From Halorubrum salinum (GTDB lineage: Archaea; Halobacteriota; Halobacteria; Halobacteriales; Haloferacaceae), in contig NZ_JANHDO010000002.1 in assembly GCF_024494575.1 (NCBI RefSeq), forward strand, positions 310,001 through 374,000: a stretch of DNA of 64,000 nt. Direction: 5' to 3'. The stretch's first letter is position 1. Every line of letters starts with the position of its first letter. This document shows, piece after piece, positions 7,961-17,495 of this stretch. The translations under genes and the position numbers were made by a program. The notes under the pieces are model-generated. The model was not told the DNA's origin and did not search any database. It saw only the letters and a program-made list of their open reading frames with translations.

Positions 7961-10900
7961 ATGGCAACTGAGCCCACGCGGGGGAATGACTTCACCGACC
8001 TCGACACGTCGTCTGCCGCGCTCGGTCACGACCGGCCGGACGTAGCCGCATTCAGGGAACTAGCGTCCGATCTCCGGGCACACGTCGACGGCGACGTCCA
8101 GTTCGACGAGTACGCCCAGGTCCTGTACGCCACCGACGGCAGCATCTATCAGGCGCGGCCGGCCGGCGTCGTGACGCCGCGCTCCGTCGAGGACGTCCAG
8201 GAGACGATGCGGGTCGCGGCCGACCACGGCGTCCCCGTCATCCCGCGAGGCGCGGGCTCCTCGCTCGGCGGGCAGACGGTCGGTCCGGGCTGTGTCGTGC
8301 TCGATTTCACGCCGAACATGGACGAGATCGTCGAGGTTCGTCCCGACGACCGCCGTGCGGTGGTCCAGCCCGGCGTGGTCCAGGACCACCTCGACGACCG
8401 GCTCGCGGAGGACGGGCTGAAGTTCGCGCCCGACCCGGCATCGTCGGCGCGCGCGACGGTCGTCGGCGGCATCGGCAACAACTCTACGGGCGCGCACTCG
8501 GTCCGCTACGGGATCACCGACGCGTACACCGAGGAACTGAAAGTCGTGCTCGCGGACGGCTCGCTCATCCACACCCGCGAGGTCGTCCTCGACTCGCCGG
8601 AGTACGAGGAGATCGTCTCCGGCGACGGTCAGGAGGCCGCGCTCTACGAGACGACACGCCAGCTCGTCGAAGACAACCAGGGAGAGATCGACGACAAGTA
8701 CCCGAACCTCAAGCGGTCGGTGTCGGGATACAACCTCCACAAGGTGATCTACGAGAACGACGACGGCGAGGAGGTCATCAACCTCTCGAAGCTGTTCGTC
8801 GGCGCGGAGGGCACGCTCGGCACGATCGTCGAGGCCGAGGTGTCACTCGTCACCCGCCCCGAGGAGACGGCGCTCGCGCTGTACACCTTCGATTCGCTCG
8901 TCGACGCGATGCAGGCCGTCCCGGAGGCGCTGGAGTTCCCGGTGAGCGCGGTCGAGCTGATGGACGACGAGGTGTTCTCGCTGGCGGCCGGCTCACAGGA
9001 GTTCGCGCAGTACGCGGAACCCATCCCGGACCGAGCCGCCGCGGCGCTCATGCTGGAGTGGGACTCCGAGCTCGTCGACGACTTCGAGTCGGCGATCGCG
9101 GATACGAACGCGCACTTCGTCGACGAGGGTGACGCCTTCGACGTGATCGAGGCGTACACCGAGGAGGACCAGGCGGACATCTGGAAGCTCCGGAAGGCGG
9201 CGATCCCGCTTCTGATGGGCATGAAAGGCGACCCCAAGCCGTACCCGTTCATCGAGGACGCGACGGTGCCGCCGGAGGAGTTGGCCGAGTACGTCGGCCA
9301 GTTCGAGGAGGTGCTGAAAGACCACGGCACGTCCGCGGCGTACTTCGCACACGCCGGCTCCGGAACGCTCCACATCCGTCCGATCCTCTCGTTGAAAGAG
9401 GAGGAGGGCGTCGAGAAGATGCACTCCATCTCCGAGGACGTCACCGACCTCGTCTTAGAACATCACGGCTCGTTCTCCGGCGAGCACGGCGACGGCCTCG
9501 CGCGCACCGAGTTCAATCCGAAGATGTACGGCGAGGACCTGTGGGGCGCGTTCCAGGAACTCAAGTCGACGTTCGACCCCGAGTGGCGGATGAACCCGGG
9601 CAAGGTCGTCTACGTCGACGGCGACACCGCGGACGAGCGCGGATACCCCGACACCGCGGCCGACACCGACATGCGCGAGAACCTCCGGTACGGGCCGGCC
9701 TACGAATCCATCGAGCCGCAGACCGCGCTCGACTTCGAGGACGAGGGCGGCTTTTCGCACCTCGTCGAGCTGTGTAACGGCTGTGGCACCTGTCGGGAGA
9801 CGGACTCCAACGTGATGTGTCCGACCTACCGCGCCTCCGAGGAGGAGATACAGGCGACGCGCGGCCGCGCCAACATGCTCCGGGCCGCCATCAGCGGGGA
9901 GCTGGACGAAGACGAGATCCACTCGGACCGCTTCCAAGAAGAGGTTCTCGGCCTCTGTGTCGGCTGTAAGGGCTGTAAGAGCGACTGTCCGACGGGCGTC
10001 GACCTCGCGAAGCTGAAAGCCGAAGTGAAACACGAACACCACGAGGAGGAGGGATCGGGGCTCCGCGAGCGGATCTTCCGCGACATCGACCGGTTCTCGG
10101 CGCTCGGGAGCACCCTCGCGCCGATCTCGAACGCGGCGTCGAAGGTTCCCGGTGCCCGCGCGGTGATGGACGCGGTCGCGGGGATCGCGCCCGACCGCGA
10201 GCTGCCGACCTTCCGCTCGACCAGCTTCGAGGAGTGGTTCGAGTCTCGCGGCGGCTCGACGGTGTCCGCCGCGGACGCGACCGACACCGTCGTGTTGTTC
10301 CCGGACACCTACACCAACTACAGCTACCCGGCGGCGGGGAAGGCGGCCGTCGAGGTGCTGGAGTCGGCCGGCGTCCGCGTCGAGGTTCCGGACGACCTCG
10401 CGCCCTCCGGCCGGGCGGCGTTCTCGACCGGCTTCCTCGACGACGCCCGCGAGCGCGCCGAGACCAACGTCGAGAAGCTCGCGCCGCGAGTCCGCGACGG
10501 CCAGTCGGTCGTCTTCGTCGAGCCCTCCGACGCGGTCATGTTCCAGGACGAGTACCTCGACCTGCTCGACGGCGAGGACGTGGAGGCCGTCTCCGCGGCC
10601 GCCTACGGCGTGTTAGAGTACCTCGACGTCGGTCGCGTCGACGAGCAGTTGGCGTTCGACGCGCCGGCCGAGACGCTCACGTACCACGGACACTGCAACC
10701 AGAAGGCGACGAACAAGGACCACCACGCGGTCGGCGTGATGCGGCGCGCGGGCTACGACGTCGACCCGCTCGACTCCTCGTGTTGCGGGATGGCGGGATC
10801 CTTCGGCTACGAGTCGGAGCACTACGACATCTCGAAGGCGATCGGCCGGATCCTCTTCGATCAGGTCGACGAGAGTTCCGGCGACACCGTGACCGCGCCG

Positions 10901-11047
10901 GGCGCGTCCTGTCGGTCCCAGCTCGGTGACCGCGAGGGCGAGACGGAGAACCCGCCGCACCCGATCGAGAAGGTCGCCGAGGCGGTGACCGGTCCAGCGG
11001 GAACCGCGCAGGCCGGATCGGCCGACGCGGCACCCGCGGACGACTGA
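7961..11047 (+). CDS. FAD-linked oxidase/Fe-S oxidoreductase fusion (D-lactate or glycolate dehydrogenase type)
   Basis: A 1028-residue fusion of GlcD-like and GlcF-like parts. Residues about 60-240 form a PCMH FAD-binding domain (RGAGSSLGGQTVG, GNNSTGAHSVRYG). The FAD-oxidase C-terminal domain follows to about 550, with HAGSGTLHIRP and HHGSFSGEHGDGLAR. Next are two 4Fe-4S motifs, CNGCGTC...CP and CVGCKGC...CP. The C-terminus has CCG-type cysteine motifs, with HGHCNQKATNKDHH and SSCCGMAGSFGYE. Such proteins oxidise D-2-hydroxyacids and pass electrons to the membrane chain. Substrate cannot be read from sequence. A TATA-like stretch lies near 7920-7935. Confidence 0.9.
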   Translation: MATEPTRGNDFTDLDTSSAALGHDRPDVAAFRELASDLRAHVDGDVQFDEYAQVLYATDGSIYQARPAGVVTPRSVEDVQETMRVAADHGVPVIPRGAGSSLGGQTVGPGCVVLDFTPNMDEIVEVRPDDRRAVVQPGVVQDHLDDRLAEDGLKFAPDPASSARATVVGGIGNNSTGAHSVRYGITDAYTEELKVVLADGSLIHTREVVLDSPEYEEIVSGDGQEAALYETTRQLVEDNQGEIDDKYPNLKRSVSGYNLHKVIYENDDGEEVINLSKLFVGAEGTLGTIVEAEVSLVTRPEETALALYTFDSLVDAMQAVPEALEFPVSAVELMDDEVFSLAAGSQEFAQYAEPIPDRAAAALMLEWDSELVDDFESAIADTNAHFVDEGDAFDVIEAYTEEDQADIWKLRKAAIPLLMGMKGDPKPYPFIEDATVPPEELAEYVGQFEEVLKDHGTSAAYFAHAGSGTLHIRPILSLKEEEGVEKMHSISEDVTDLVLEHHGSFSGEHGDGLARTEFNPKMYGEDLWGAFQELKSTFDPEWRMNPGKVVYVDGDTADERGYPDTAADTDMRENLRYGPAYESIEPQTALDFEDEGGFSHLVELCNGCGTCRETDSNVMCPTYRASEEEIQATRGRANMLRAAISGELDEDEIHSDRFQEEVLGLCVGCKGCKSDCPTGVDLAKLKAEVKHEHHEEEGSGLRERIFRDIDRFSALGSTLAPISNAASKVPGARAVMDAVAGIAPDRELPTFRSTSFEEWFESRGGSTVSAADATDTVVLFPDTYTNYSYPAAGKAAVEVLESAGVRVEVPDDLAPSGRAAFSTGFLDDARERAETNVEKLAPRVRDGQSVVFVEPSDAVMFQDEYLDLLDGEDVEAVSAAAYGVLEYLDVGRVDEQLAFDAPAETLTYHGHCNQKATNKDHHAVGVMRRAGYDVDPLDSSCCGMAGSFGYESEHYDISKAIGRILFDQVDESSGDTVTAPGASCRSQLGDREGETENPPHPIEKVAEAVTGPAGTAQAGSADAAPADD

Positions 11048-11090
11048 GCGCCGACGACGCCCGCTCCGTCGGCGATCGCTTGCGATCGAA

Positions 11091-11128
11091 CGACGGGCGG
11101 CCGTGATCGACGACGGGCGGCCGTGATC
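11091..11128 (+). repeat. 18-base direct repeat, two copies
   Basis: The sequence CGACGGGCGGCCGTGATC occurs at 11091-11108 and again at 11111-11128, a 20-base period. It sits just after the oxidoreductase stop. Function unknown; slippage is the simplest origin. Confidence 0.8.
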
Positions 11129-11184
11129 AATGGCGGTCGCTCGCGATCGACGATGAGAGGGTCGGGTTCGGGTACGCGGACGGT

Positions 11185-11252
11185 TTCGACTGGAGATCCG
11201 CGACCGGTCGATTCGACTGGAGATCGGCCGCCCCAGTGTTCGACTGGAGATC
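11185..11252 (+). repeat. 27-base-period direct repeat, three copies
   Basis: TTCGACTGGAGATC occurs at 11185, 11212 and 11239, with an exact 27-base spacing. The 13 bases between copies are not conserved. It lies about 150 bases upstream of leuS. It could be a protein-binding array or a duplication remnant. Confidence 0.8.
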
Positions 11253-11403
11253 GTCATCGGCCTCGATTTTGTCGCCCCGAACACCCTCTCCGGCGGTTTC
11301 GCGAACGCTCCGACAGGGGTTTCGGTCGCGCGTTCGGGGGCGGTCCGGGTCCGACCGGATGGAAAGCTATACGACGCCGTCCCGACCACGAGTATATAAG
11401 CAG

Positions 11404-14118
11404 ATGTCTCACGAGGGTTACGACCACACCGCGGTCGAAGAACGGTGGCAGGCGGCCTGGGCGGAGGCCGACGCGTACCGAACGCCGGACGAGGTTGACG
11501 ACCCAACCTACGTGTTGGGGATGTACCCGTACCCGTCCGGGAAACTCCACATGGGCCACGTCCGCAACTACACGATTACGGACGCGTACGCCCGGTACCG
11601 CAGAATGCGCGGCGACGACGTGCTCCACCCGATGGGGTGGGACGCGTTCGGCCTCCCGGCCGAGAACGCCGCGAAGGAGCGCGACACCAACCCCCGCGAC
11701 TGGACGTTCGACTGCATCGACACGATGCGCGGACAGATGCGGTCGATGGGATTCGGCTATGATTGGGACCGCGAGATCACAACCTGCGTCCCCGAGTACT
11801 ACGAGTGGAACCAGTGGCTCTTCTCGCGATTCGCCGACGCCGACCTCGTCGAGCGGCGCGACGCCGAGGTGAACTGGTGTCCATCCTGTGAGACCGTCCT
11901 CGCGGACGAGCAGGTGGAGGGCGACGCCGAACTGTGCTGGCGGTGTGACACGCCCGTCGAGACCCGCGACCTCGACCAGTGGTTCCTGAAAATAACCGAG
12001 TACGCGGACGAACTCCTGGAGGCCATAGACGACTTGGAAGGATGGCCGAACTCGGTGCGCCAGATGCAGCGCAACTGGATCGGGCGACAGTACGGGACGA
12101 CGCTGGACTTTGCTATCGAGGAGCACGGCTCCGTCGAGGCGTTCACCACCCGCGTGGACACGATCTTCGGCGCGACGTTCTTCGCGCTCGCGCCGGATCA
12201 TCCCATCAGCGAGGAGCTGGCGGAGGCGGACGACGCGGTCCGCCGCTTCATCGAGGAGGAGGCCGACCCCGACGGCGACGAGCCGAACGGTGTCGAGACG
12301 GGTCTCACCGCCACGAACCCCGTCACGGGCGAGGAGATACCCGTCTTCGTCGCCGACTTCGTCCTCTCGGACGTTGGGACGGGCGCGCTGATGGCCGTGC
12401 CCGGCCACGACGAGCGCGACCACGCCTTCGCGGAAAAGATGGGCGTCGACATCGAGCCCGTGGTCGCGCCGGAGCCCGACGACTGGGACGGGGAGGCGGT
12501 CCCAGACGCGCCCGACGTGGGCGACGAGCCGTTCACCGACGACGGCGTGCTCGTCAACTCCGGCGCGTACAGCGGTCTCGACAGCGACACGGCCCGTGAG
12601 CGGCTGACCGAGGACATCGAGAGCGCCGCGGAGAGCACCCAGTACCAGCTTCGCGACTGGGGGATCTCCCGTCAGCGCTACTGGGGGACGCCGATCCCGG
12701 TCGTCCACTGCGACGACTGCGGCCCCGTGCTCGTCCCGGACGAGGACCTCCCGGTCGAGCTACCCGAGTTCATCAACACGACCGGAAACCCCCTCGACGC
12801 GGCCGAGGAGTGGAAGGAGACGACCTGTCCGGAGTGCGGCGCGCAAGCGACCCGCGAGACGGACACGATGGACACGTTCGTCGACTCCTCGTGGTACTTC
12901 CTGCGGTACGTCTCGCCGGACCTGGCCGACGCGCCCTTCGATCTGGACCGCGCCAACGACTGGATGCCGGTCGACCAGTACGTCGGCGGCATCGAACACG
13001 CCGTGATGCACCTGCTTTACTCTCGCTTTTTCACCAAGGTGCTCGCCGACGAGGAGGGGCTCGAACACCGCGAGCCGTTCACGAACCTGCTCGCGCAGGG
13101 AATGGTGCAGCTTGACGGCGAGAAGATGTCCAAATCGAAGGGGAACACGGTCTCGCCCCAGCGCATCGTCGAGGAGTACGGCGCGGACACCGCGCGGCTG
13201 TTCATGATGCAGGCGGCCCAGCCCGAGCGCGACTTCGACTGGAGCGAGGAGGGCGTCAAGTCGACGCACCGGTTTTTGGCCCGGCTCTCCGACCTCGTCG
13301 AGGAGTACGCCGCAGGCGACGTCGAGACGGCCGGATCCGATGCGGTCGAGCCGGGCGACGCGGCCGACGCCAGCGACTCGTCTCCCGACCGCGAGACGAT
13401 CGACGAGTACGTCGCGGCCGAGACCGACGCCGCCGTCGCCATCGCCGGCGACGAGTACGACGACCTAACGTTCAACGTCGCGTTACGCGAGGCACAGGAC
13501 TTGGTGGGGACGCTTCGGAGCTACCGCGAGCACGCCGAACCGCACCCCGAGATATACGAGCGGAGTCTCGACGTCGCCGTTCGGCTGCTCGCGCCCGTCG
13601 CGCCGCACCTCGCGGAGGAGCTGTGGGAGACGCTCGGTCGCGACGGGCTCGTCGTCGACGCCGACTGGCCGGCCGCGACCGCCGACCGCGAGACGGTCGA
13701 GCGCCGCCGCAGACTGGTGGCGAACACCCGCGAGGACGTGCGCGACATCGTCGACGTCGCCGGGATCGACGACCCCGAGCGGATCGACGTCGTCGTCGCG
13801 CCCGGCTGGAAGTACGACGCCCTCGAACTCGCGCTCGACAGCGACGCCGACAACCTCATCTCCGAACTCATGCAGGAGTCACACATCCGCGAACGGGGCG
13901 ACGCAGCCGCCGACTACGGGCAGGACCTGCAGGCGAACCGCGAGGCGCTACGGGAGACGCTCGCCGGCGACGACGAGTTCGACGCGCTCCGCGCGGCCGC
14001 GTGGCTGATCGAGCGGGAGTTCGACGCCCCGGTGCGAGTCGAGCGCGCCGCCGACGCCGACGAGAGCGTCGTCCGGAAGGCGGAGCCGGGTCGTCCCGCG
14101 ATCGACATCGCCGAGTAG
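11404..14118 (+). CDS. leuS: Leucyl-tRNA synthetase
   Basis: A 904-residue class Ia synthetase that charges tRNA-Leu. The HIGH motif is HMGH at residues 49-52, within MYPYPSGKLHMGHVRNYTI. KMSKS starts at Lys574 (GEKMSKSKGNTVSP). The CP1 editing domain lies between, with the T-rich AFTTRVDTIFGATFFALAPDHP and a VPGHDERDHAF motif. Zinc-like CDDCG and CPECG pairs are present. The frame is open upstream to 11236, but that extension is Ser/Arg-rich and unlike the family, so I take the ATG at 11404. The sequence resembles the bacterial type of LeuRS, as is common in haloarchaea. Confidence 0.96.
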   Translation: MSHEGYDHTAVEERWQAAWAEADAYRTPDEVDDPTYVLGMYPYPSGKLHMGHVRNYTITDAYARYRRMRGDDVLHPMGWDAFGLPAENAAKERDTNPRDWTFDCIDTMRGQMRSMGFGYDWDREITTCVPEYYEWNQWLFSRFADADLVERRDAEVNWCPSCETVLADEQVEGDAELCWRCDTPVETRDLDQWFLKITEYADELLEAIDDLEGWPNSVRQMQRNWIGRQYGTTLDFAIEEHGSVEAFTTRVDTIFGATFFALAPDHPISEELAEADDAVRRFIEEEADPDGDEPNGVETGLTATNPVTGEEIPVFVADFVLSDVGTGALMAVPGHDERDHAFAEKMGVDIEPVVAPEPDDWDGEAVPDAPDVGDEPFTDDGVLVNSGAYSGLDSDTARERLTEDIESAAESTQYQLRDWGISRQRYWGTPIPVVHCDDCGPVLVPDEDLPVELPEFINTTGNPLDAAEEWKETTCPECGAQATRETDTMDTFVDSSWYFLRYVSPDLADAPFDLDRANDWMPVDQYVGGIEHAVMHLLYSRFFTKVLADEEGLEHREPFTNLLAQGMVQLDGEKMSKSKGNTVSPQRIVEEYGADTARLFMMQAAQPERDFDWSEEGVKSTHRFLARLSDLVEEYAAGDVETAGSDAVEPGDAADASDSSPDRETIDEYVAAETDAAVAIAGDEYDDLTFNVALREAQDLVGTLRSYREHAEPHPEIYERSLDVAVRLLAPVAPHLAEELWETLGRDGLVVDADWPAATADRETVERRRRLVANTREDVRDIVDVAGIDDPERIDVVVAPGWKYDALELALDSDADNLISELMQESHIRERGDAAADYGQDLQANREALRETLAGDDEFDALRAAAWLIEREFDAPVRVERAADADESVVRKAEPGRPAIDIAE

Positions 14119-14164
14119 CCGCGGACCCGCACACTTACGCCGGCGACGGTCGAGGCTCAGACGA

Positions 14165-15139
14165 ATGGTGGCCGTCGAGAAGTACCAGAGCGTGCTCGTC
14201 GCGGCAGCCGTCCTCGGCGGGTTAGCGCTCGGGCAGGTGTCCGGCGTTCCGCCGGTCGCGGACGCGCTCCTCCTCCCGTTTCTGATGGTGATGCTGTTCG
14301 CGTCGTTCACGGGAGTCCCGCTGTCGCGGCTCCGCGCCGCGTTCGGAAACCGACGCGTCCTCGGATCGAGCCTCCTCGTCAACTTCCTCTGGAGCCCGCT
14401 TCTGGCCGTCGGACTGGGTGCCGTCTTCCTCCGCGACCAGCCGGCGCTGTGGGTCGGGCTCATCATGCTGCTTGTCACGCCGTGTACCGACTGGTACCTG
14501 ATCTTCACCGACATCGCCGGCGGCGACGTGCCCCTCGCGACCTCGCTTCTCCCCTATAACCTCGTGTTACAGCTCCTCTTGTTGCCCGTGTACCTGTACG
14601 TCTTCGCGGGGGCGCTCGTCGAGTTGCCGGTGAGGTTGCTGGCGGAGAGCGTCGTGCTCGTGTTGGTCGTCCCGCTCACGCTCGGGGGAGCGACTCGGTG
14701 GGGGCTGATCCGGTGGCGGAGTCGGCGGTGGTTCGACCGGCGGTTCCTCCCGACGCTGGGGCCGACACAGATCGTCGCTTTGAGCCTCGCGATCGGCGCG
14801 ATGTTCGCCTCGCAGGGCGGAGTCATCGTCGAGAATCCGCGGCTGCTCGCGTTGATGGCGGTCCCCGTGATCGCCTTCTACGCGATCAACCTCGGTGTGG
14901 GGGTCGCCGTCGGCCGCGCGCTCGACTTCTCGTACGGAGAGCTCGTCTGTTTCAACAACACGATATTATCGAGAAACTCGCCGACCGCGCTCGCGATCGC
15001 CGTCGTCGCGTTTCCGAACGAGCCGCTCGTTCCGCTGGCGCTCGTGATCGGTCCGCTGCTGGAGCTTCCGCTGTTGGGGGCCGTCGCGCAGTTGCACGCG
15101 GCGATCAGCGAGCGCGGGTGGTGGGCCGGCGCTCGCTGA
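14165..15139 (+). CDS. ACR3/BASS-like arsenic resistance transporter
   Basis: A 324-residue membrane protein with about ten hydrophobic helices. The segment LLVTPCTDWYLIFTDIAGGDVPLA resembles the conserved cysteine-containing helix of the ACR3/bile-acid symporter superfamily, and NNTILSRNSPTALAIAVVAFP resembles the second crossover helix. ACR3 proteins export arsenite. The arsC-like gene 92 bases downstream supports a role in arsenic handling. No ArsR-like regulator is adjacent. Another BASS substrate cannot be excluded. Confidence 0.78.
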   Translation: MVAVEKYQSVLVAAAVLGGLALGQVSGVPPVADALLLPFLMVMLFASFTGVPLSRLRAAFGNRRVLGSSLLVNFLWSPLLAVGLGAVFLRDQPALWVGLIMLLVTPCTDWYLIFTDIAGGDVPLATSLLPYNLVLQLLLLPVYLYVFAGALVELPVRLLAESVVLVLVVPLTLGGATRWGLIRWRSRRWFDRRFLPTLGPTQIVALSLAIGAMFASQGGVIVENPRLLALMAVPVIAFYAINLGVGVAVGRALDFSYGELVCFNNTILSRNSPTALAIAVVAFPNEPLVPLALVIGPLLELPLLGAVAQLHAAISERGWWAGAR

Positions 15140-15231
15140 AAGAGAACGCGCGATCGATCGATAGAGCGCTCTATAGGCCTCCATACCGCTCCGAAGCAAC
15201 GACTAAACCGGTACCGCTCGGACACCGAGTC

Positions 15232-15687
15232 GTGACCCGACACAGCGAGCAGCCGACCCACCGAGTCGCGTTCGTCTGCGTCCAGAACGCCGGACGGAGT
15301 CAGATGGCTGCCGCGCTCGCCGAGCGCGAGCGCGCCCGTCGCGACGCGGCCGACCGGATCGAGATCGTGACGGGCGGAACGCGGCCCGCAGACCGCGTCC
15401 ACGACGTCGTCGTCGAGGCGATGGCGGAACTGGACATCGACTTGAGCGACCGGACCCCACGGGAAGTAACGCCCGACGAGCTACGTGCGATGGATCTCGT
15501 CGTCACGATGGGCTGTTCGGCCTCCGACGTCTGCCCGGCGGCGTGGAACGGAGAGAGCCGCGACTGGGGGCTCGACGACCCGGACGATAAGCCCCTCGAG
15601 GCGGTCCGAGCGATCCGCGACGAGATCGACGACCGCGTCGCCGCCCTGTTCGACGATCTCGTCTCTGAGACGCCGTCCGCGGAGTGA
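15232..15687 (+). CDS. arsC: Low-molecular-weight phosphatase-fold arsenate reductase-like protein
   Basis: A 151-residue protein from a GTG start. The P-loop C-x5-R is Cys16 to Arg22 in VCVQNAGRSQMAAA. DLVVTMGCSASDVCPAAW follows near the middle, with the extra cysteines used for the intramolecular disulfide cascade in thioredoxin-linked ArsC. An Asp-rich region (WGLDDPDDKPLEAVR) carries the general acid. It should reduce arsenate to arsenite, which the transporter upstream could export. A tyrosine phosphatase role is the alternative. Confidence 0.85.
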   Translation: MTRHSEQPTHRVAFVCVQNAGRSQMAAALAERERARRDAADRIEIVTGGTRPADRVHDVVVEAMAELDIDLSDRTPREVTPDELRAMDLVVTMGCSASDVCPAAWNGESRDWGLDDPDDKPLEAVRAIRDEIDDRVAALFDDLVSETPSAE

Positions 15688-15777
15688 CGGCGCACTCGCC
15701 GCCCTTCGAGCGGCGACCGCGTCGACTTCGGTGTCGCCGGCGCACCCTTTATACCACCGGGAGCGTAAGCGGCGTGT

Positions 15778-16305
15778 ATGCCCCAGTGTGAGATGTGTGG
15801 TGCCGAGCAGGCCTCGCTGACGACGACGAAGGTCGAAGGCGCCGAGCTGGAGCTCTGCAGTTCGTGTACGGACTTCGGCACGGAGGTCCGCGACGAGTCC
15901 ACGAGCTCCGGCGGCAGCAAGTACTCCACGAGTTCAGACACCGGGACGTCGTCTTCGTCGTCTTCCGCTTCGTCCTCGTCGTCTTCGTCCGGACAGTCGA
16001 CCCGTCCCCGAGACATGTTCGACGACATGGACGAGATCGCGACGGACTACGACGAACGCATCCGCGCGGCCCGCGAATCGAGCGGTCTGAGCCAGGAGGA
16101 GCTCGCCGACCAGCTCAACGAGAAGGCGAGTCTCATCCGGAAACTCGAACGCGGCGACACCCTTCCCACGGACGATGTCCAGCGCAAGCTCGAACGCGCG
16201 CTCGACATCTCGCTCGTCGAGGGAGAGTCCGTCGACGACGCCGACTGGGACTCCGGTGACGCGGGGACCATGACGCTCGGCGACGTGGTCAAGCGAAAGG
16301 ACTGA
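15778..16305 (+). CDS. MBF1-like multiprotein bridging factor (TIGR00270 type)
   Basis: A 175-residue regulator. Residues 4-30 form a zinc ribbon (CEMC at 4-7, CSSC at 27-30). A Ser-rich linker of about 40 residues follows. Residues about 93-147 hold a Cro/C1-type helix-turn-helix (IRAARESSGLSQEELADQL...SLIRKLERGDTLPTDD). This is the archaeal MBF1 layout, a proposed bridge between activators and the TBP/TFB machinery. The start fits a TATA-like CTTTATACC at about 15749. Confidence 0.9.
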   Translation: MPQCEMCGAEQASLTTTKVEGAELELCSSCTDFGTEVRDESTSSGGSKYSTSSDTGTSSSSSSASSSSSSSGQSTRPRDMFDDMDEIATDYDERIRAARESSGLSQEELADQLNEKASLIRKLERGDTLPTDDVQRKLERALDISLVEGESVDDADWDSGDAGTMTLGDVVKRKD

Positions 16306-16319
16306 TCCGTCGCGACGGC

Positions 16320-17168
16320 TTACCGGCTTCGGCCGGTGTCGTCGTTCTCGTCGGCGTTGTCGCTCCCGTCGGCGTTGTCGTCCTCGCCGGTGTTGTCCCG
16401 TCTGTTCGCCTCGCCGTTCTCGCGCGCATCGTCGGCCGCCGGTCCGTACTCCTCCGTCAGGTAGTCGATGATCTCGTCTACCGTCTCCGGGTCGTAGCTC
16501 CAGAACCCGTAGAACTCACCGGACGCGCGCTCCTCGGCGAGGAGCGCGCACTTCGCCTCGTCGAGTCCGCCGCCGTCGTAGGCGACGAACCACGTCTCGC
16601 GGATCTCGGCCGTGCGCCCGACGTGGACCGTGTAGTGCTCGACGTCCGGCGCGTTCCCCTCGTCGGCCGCGTACGCGTGCACGTCGAGGTCCGTCTTCTC
16701 CCCGAGCACGTCGTAGGTGTCCGTCTCGCCGGTGAGCACGTCGAGCGTCTGGAACCCCGCGTGGAGTTCGCCGTCGCCGACGCGCCACGCGCGGTCTTCG
16801 ATCTCGCGGGAGGCCGACACCATGTCCGCCCGGGAGTACGAGGTGAACATCGTCTCGTCGAGGTGATCGAGGACCGCCCTCCCGGCCCGCGGGGTCCCGT
16901 CGCGTCGCGATTCGCCGGCGTCGCCGCCGCCTCTCGGTGGACCGGATCCGGGGAGGAGTTCGTCGACGCCGACCGCGGTGACGAACTCGCCGTCCCGAGC
17001 CAAGACGGCGAACGCCTCGGGACCAGCGGCGCTCCGTTCGTCGACGATCCGAATGTTGCGGTCCGCGAAGTGATCCCGGAGCGCGTCCGTCTCCGCGGCG
17101 TCGGCGTTGTAGACGATCAGCGTGGCCTCGTGAGCTTCCACGCCCGCGATGAGCTCGATGAGGGACAT
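16320..17168 (-). CDS. DICT-like sensory domain protein
   Basis: A 282-residue cytoplasmic protein starting MSLIELIAGVEAHEATLIVY. The first 70 residues (VYNADAAETDALRDHFADRNIRIV) and the later EIEDRAWRVGDGELHAGFQTL and TWFVAYDGGGLDEAKCALLAEE segments resemble haloarchaeal DICT domain proteins, linked to signalling. The last 45 residues are an Asp/Asn/Glu-rich disordered tail. No DNA-binding or catalytic domain is seen. The frame continues upstream, but the ATG at 17168 gives the family-like start. Assignment is by remembered family look only. Confidence 0.65.
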   Translation of the reverse strand: MSLIELIAGVEAHEATLIVYNADAAETDALRDHFADRNIRIVDERSAAGPEAFAVLARDGEFVTAVGVDELLPGSGPPRGGGDAGESRRDGTPRAGRAVLDHLDETMFTSYSRADMVSASREIEDRAWRVGDGELHAGFQTLDVLTGETDTYDVLGEKTDLDVHAYAADEGNAPDVEHYTVHVGRTAEIRETWFVAYDGGGLDEAKCALLAEERASGEFYGFWSYDPETVDEIIDYLTEEYGPAADDARENGEANRRDNTGEDDNADGSDNADENDDTGRSR

Positions 17169-17495
17169 CTTCGTCCGCACCCACAGTACCGGGGTATAAG
17201 GTCGTTTATGCTCTCGGGGGTGCGCCGAGCGCAGACGAACCGAGCACGTCGGCGGTGGTGCGTCGAATCTCCGCCTTCGACACCGTCTGACACAGTCGGC
17301 CGATAGACGGGAACTCGGCTGAGAACTCCGTCGTCCCACGCGTTGTCTCCGCGGGATCTGCGTGACTGGTGTCTCTAGGTAATCGGCGTGGACGTTTGTT
17401 TCGGCGAACCGGCATTCGGGTGCCGGTTCCGTCGATAGGGTACCGTCCTCTGTGCCGTCGAAAATATTTTGACATGAAACGTCGATATGACAGCC
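17169..17495. other. Intergenic region, no gene seen
   Basis: About 327 bases between divergent genes. A short Arg-rich frame on the minus strand (17206-17475) has no family look. AATATTTT at about 17463-17470 is a likely TATA box for the zinc-ribbon gene to the right. The stretch is less G+C-rich than its left neighbour. Confidence 0.5.

Larger units (their letters stand above)
11048..11403 (+). other. Intergenic region with short direct repeats, leuS promoter
   Basis: I see no gene in these 356 bases. The first part has an 18-base sequence twice and a 14-base sequence three times, listed separately. The 3' part contains AGCTATACG near 11363-11371, about 35 bases before the leuS ATG, which could be its TATA box. 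A second AT-rich stretch (AGTATATAAG, 11391-11400) is too close to the ATG for a leaderless start. Confidence 0.5.

Noticed and set aside
11185-11252. A small CRISPR array
   Set aside because: Only three copies of a 14-base repeat with 13-base gaps; no typical repeat length, no spacers of 30 or more bases and no cas genes.
11236-11403. An upstream start for leuS
   Set aside because: The 56-residue extension is Ser/Arg-rich and unlike any LeuRS, and it covers the promoter region.
11254-12708. A 484-residue minus-strand frame opposite leuS
   Set aside because: It is antisense to a certain leuS gene and has no motif.
17206-17475. An 89-residue minus-strand frame
   Set aside because: Arg-rich and unlike known proteins; it also covers the TATA region of the neighbouring gene.
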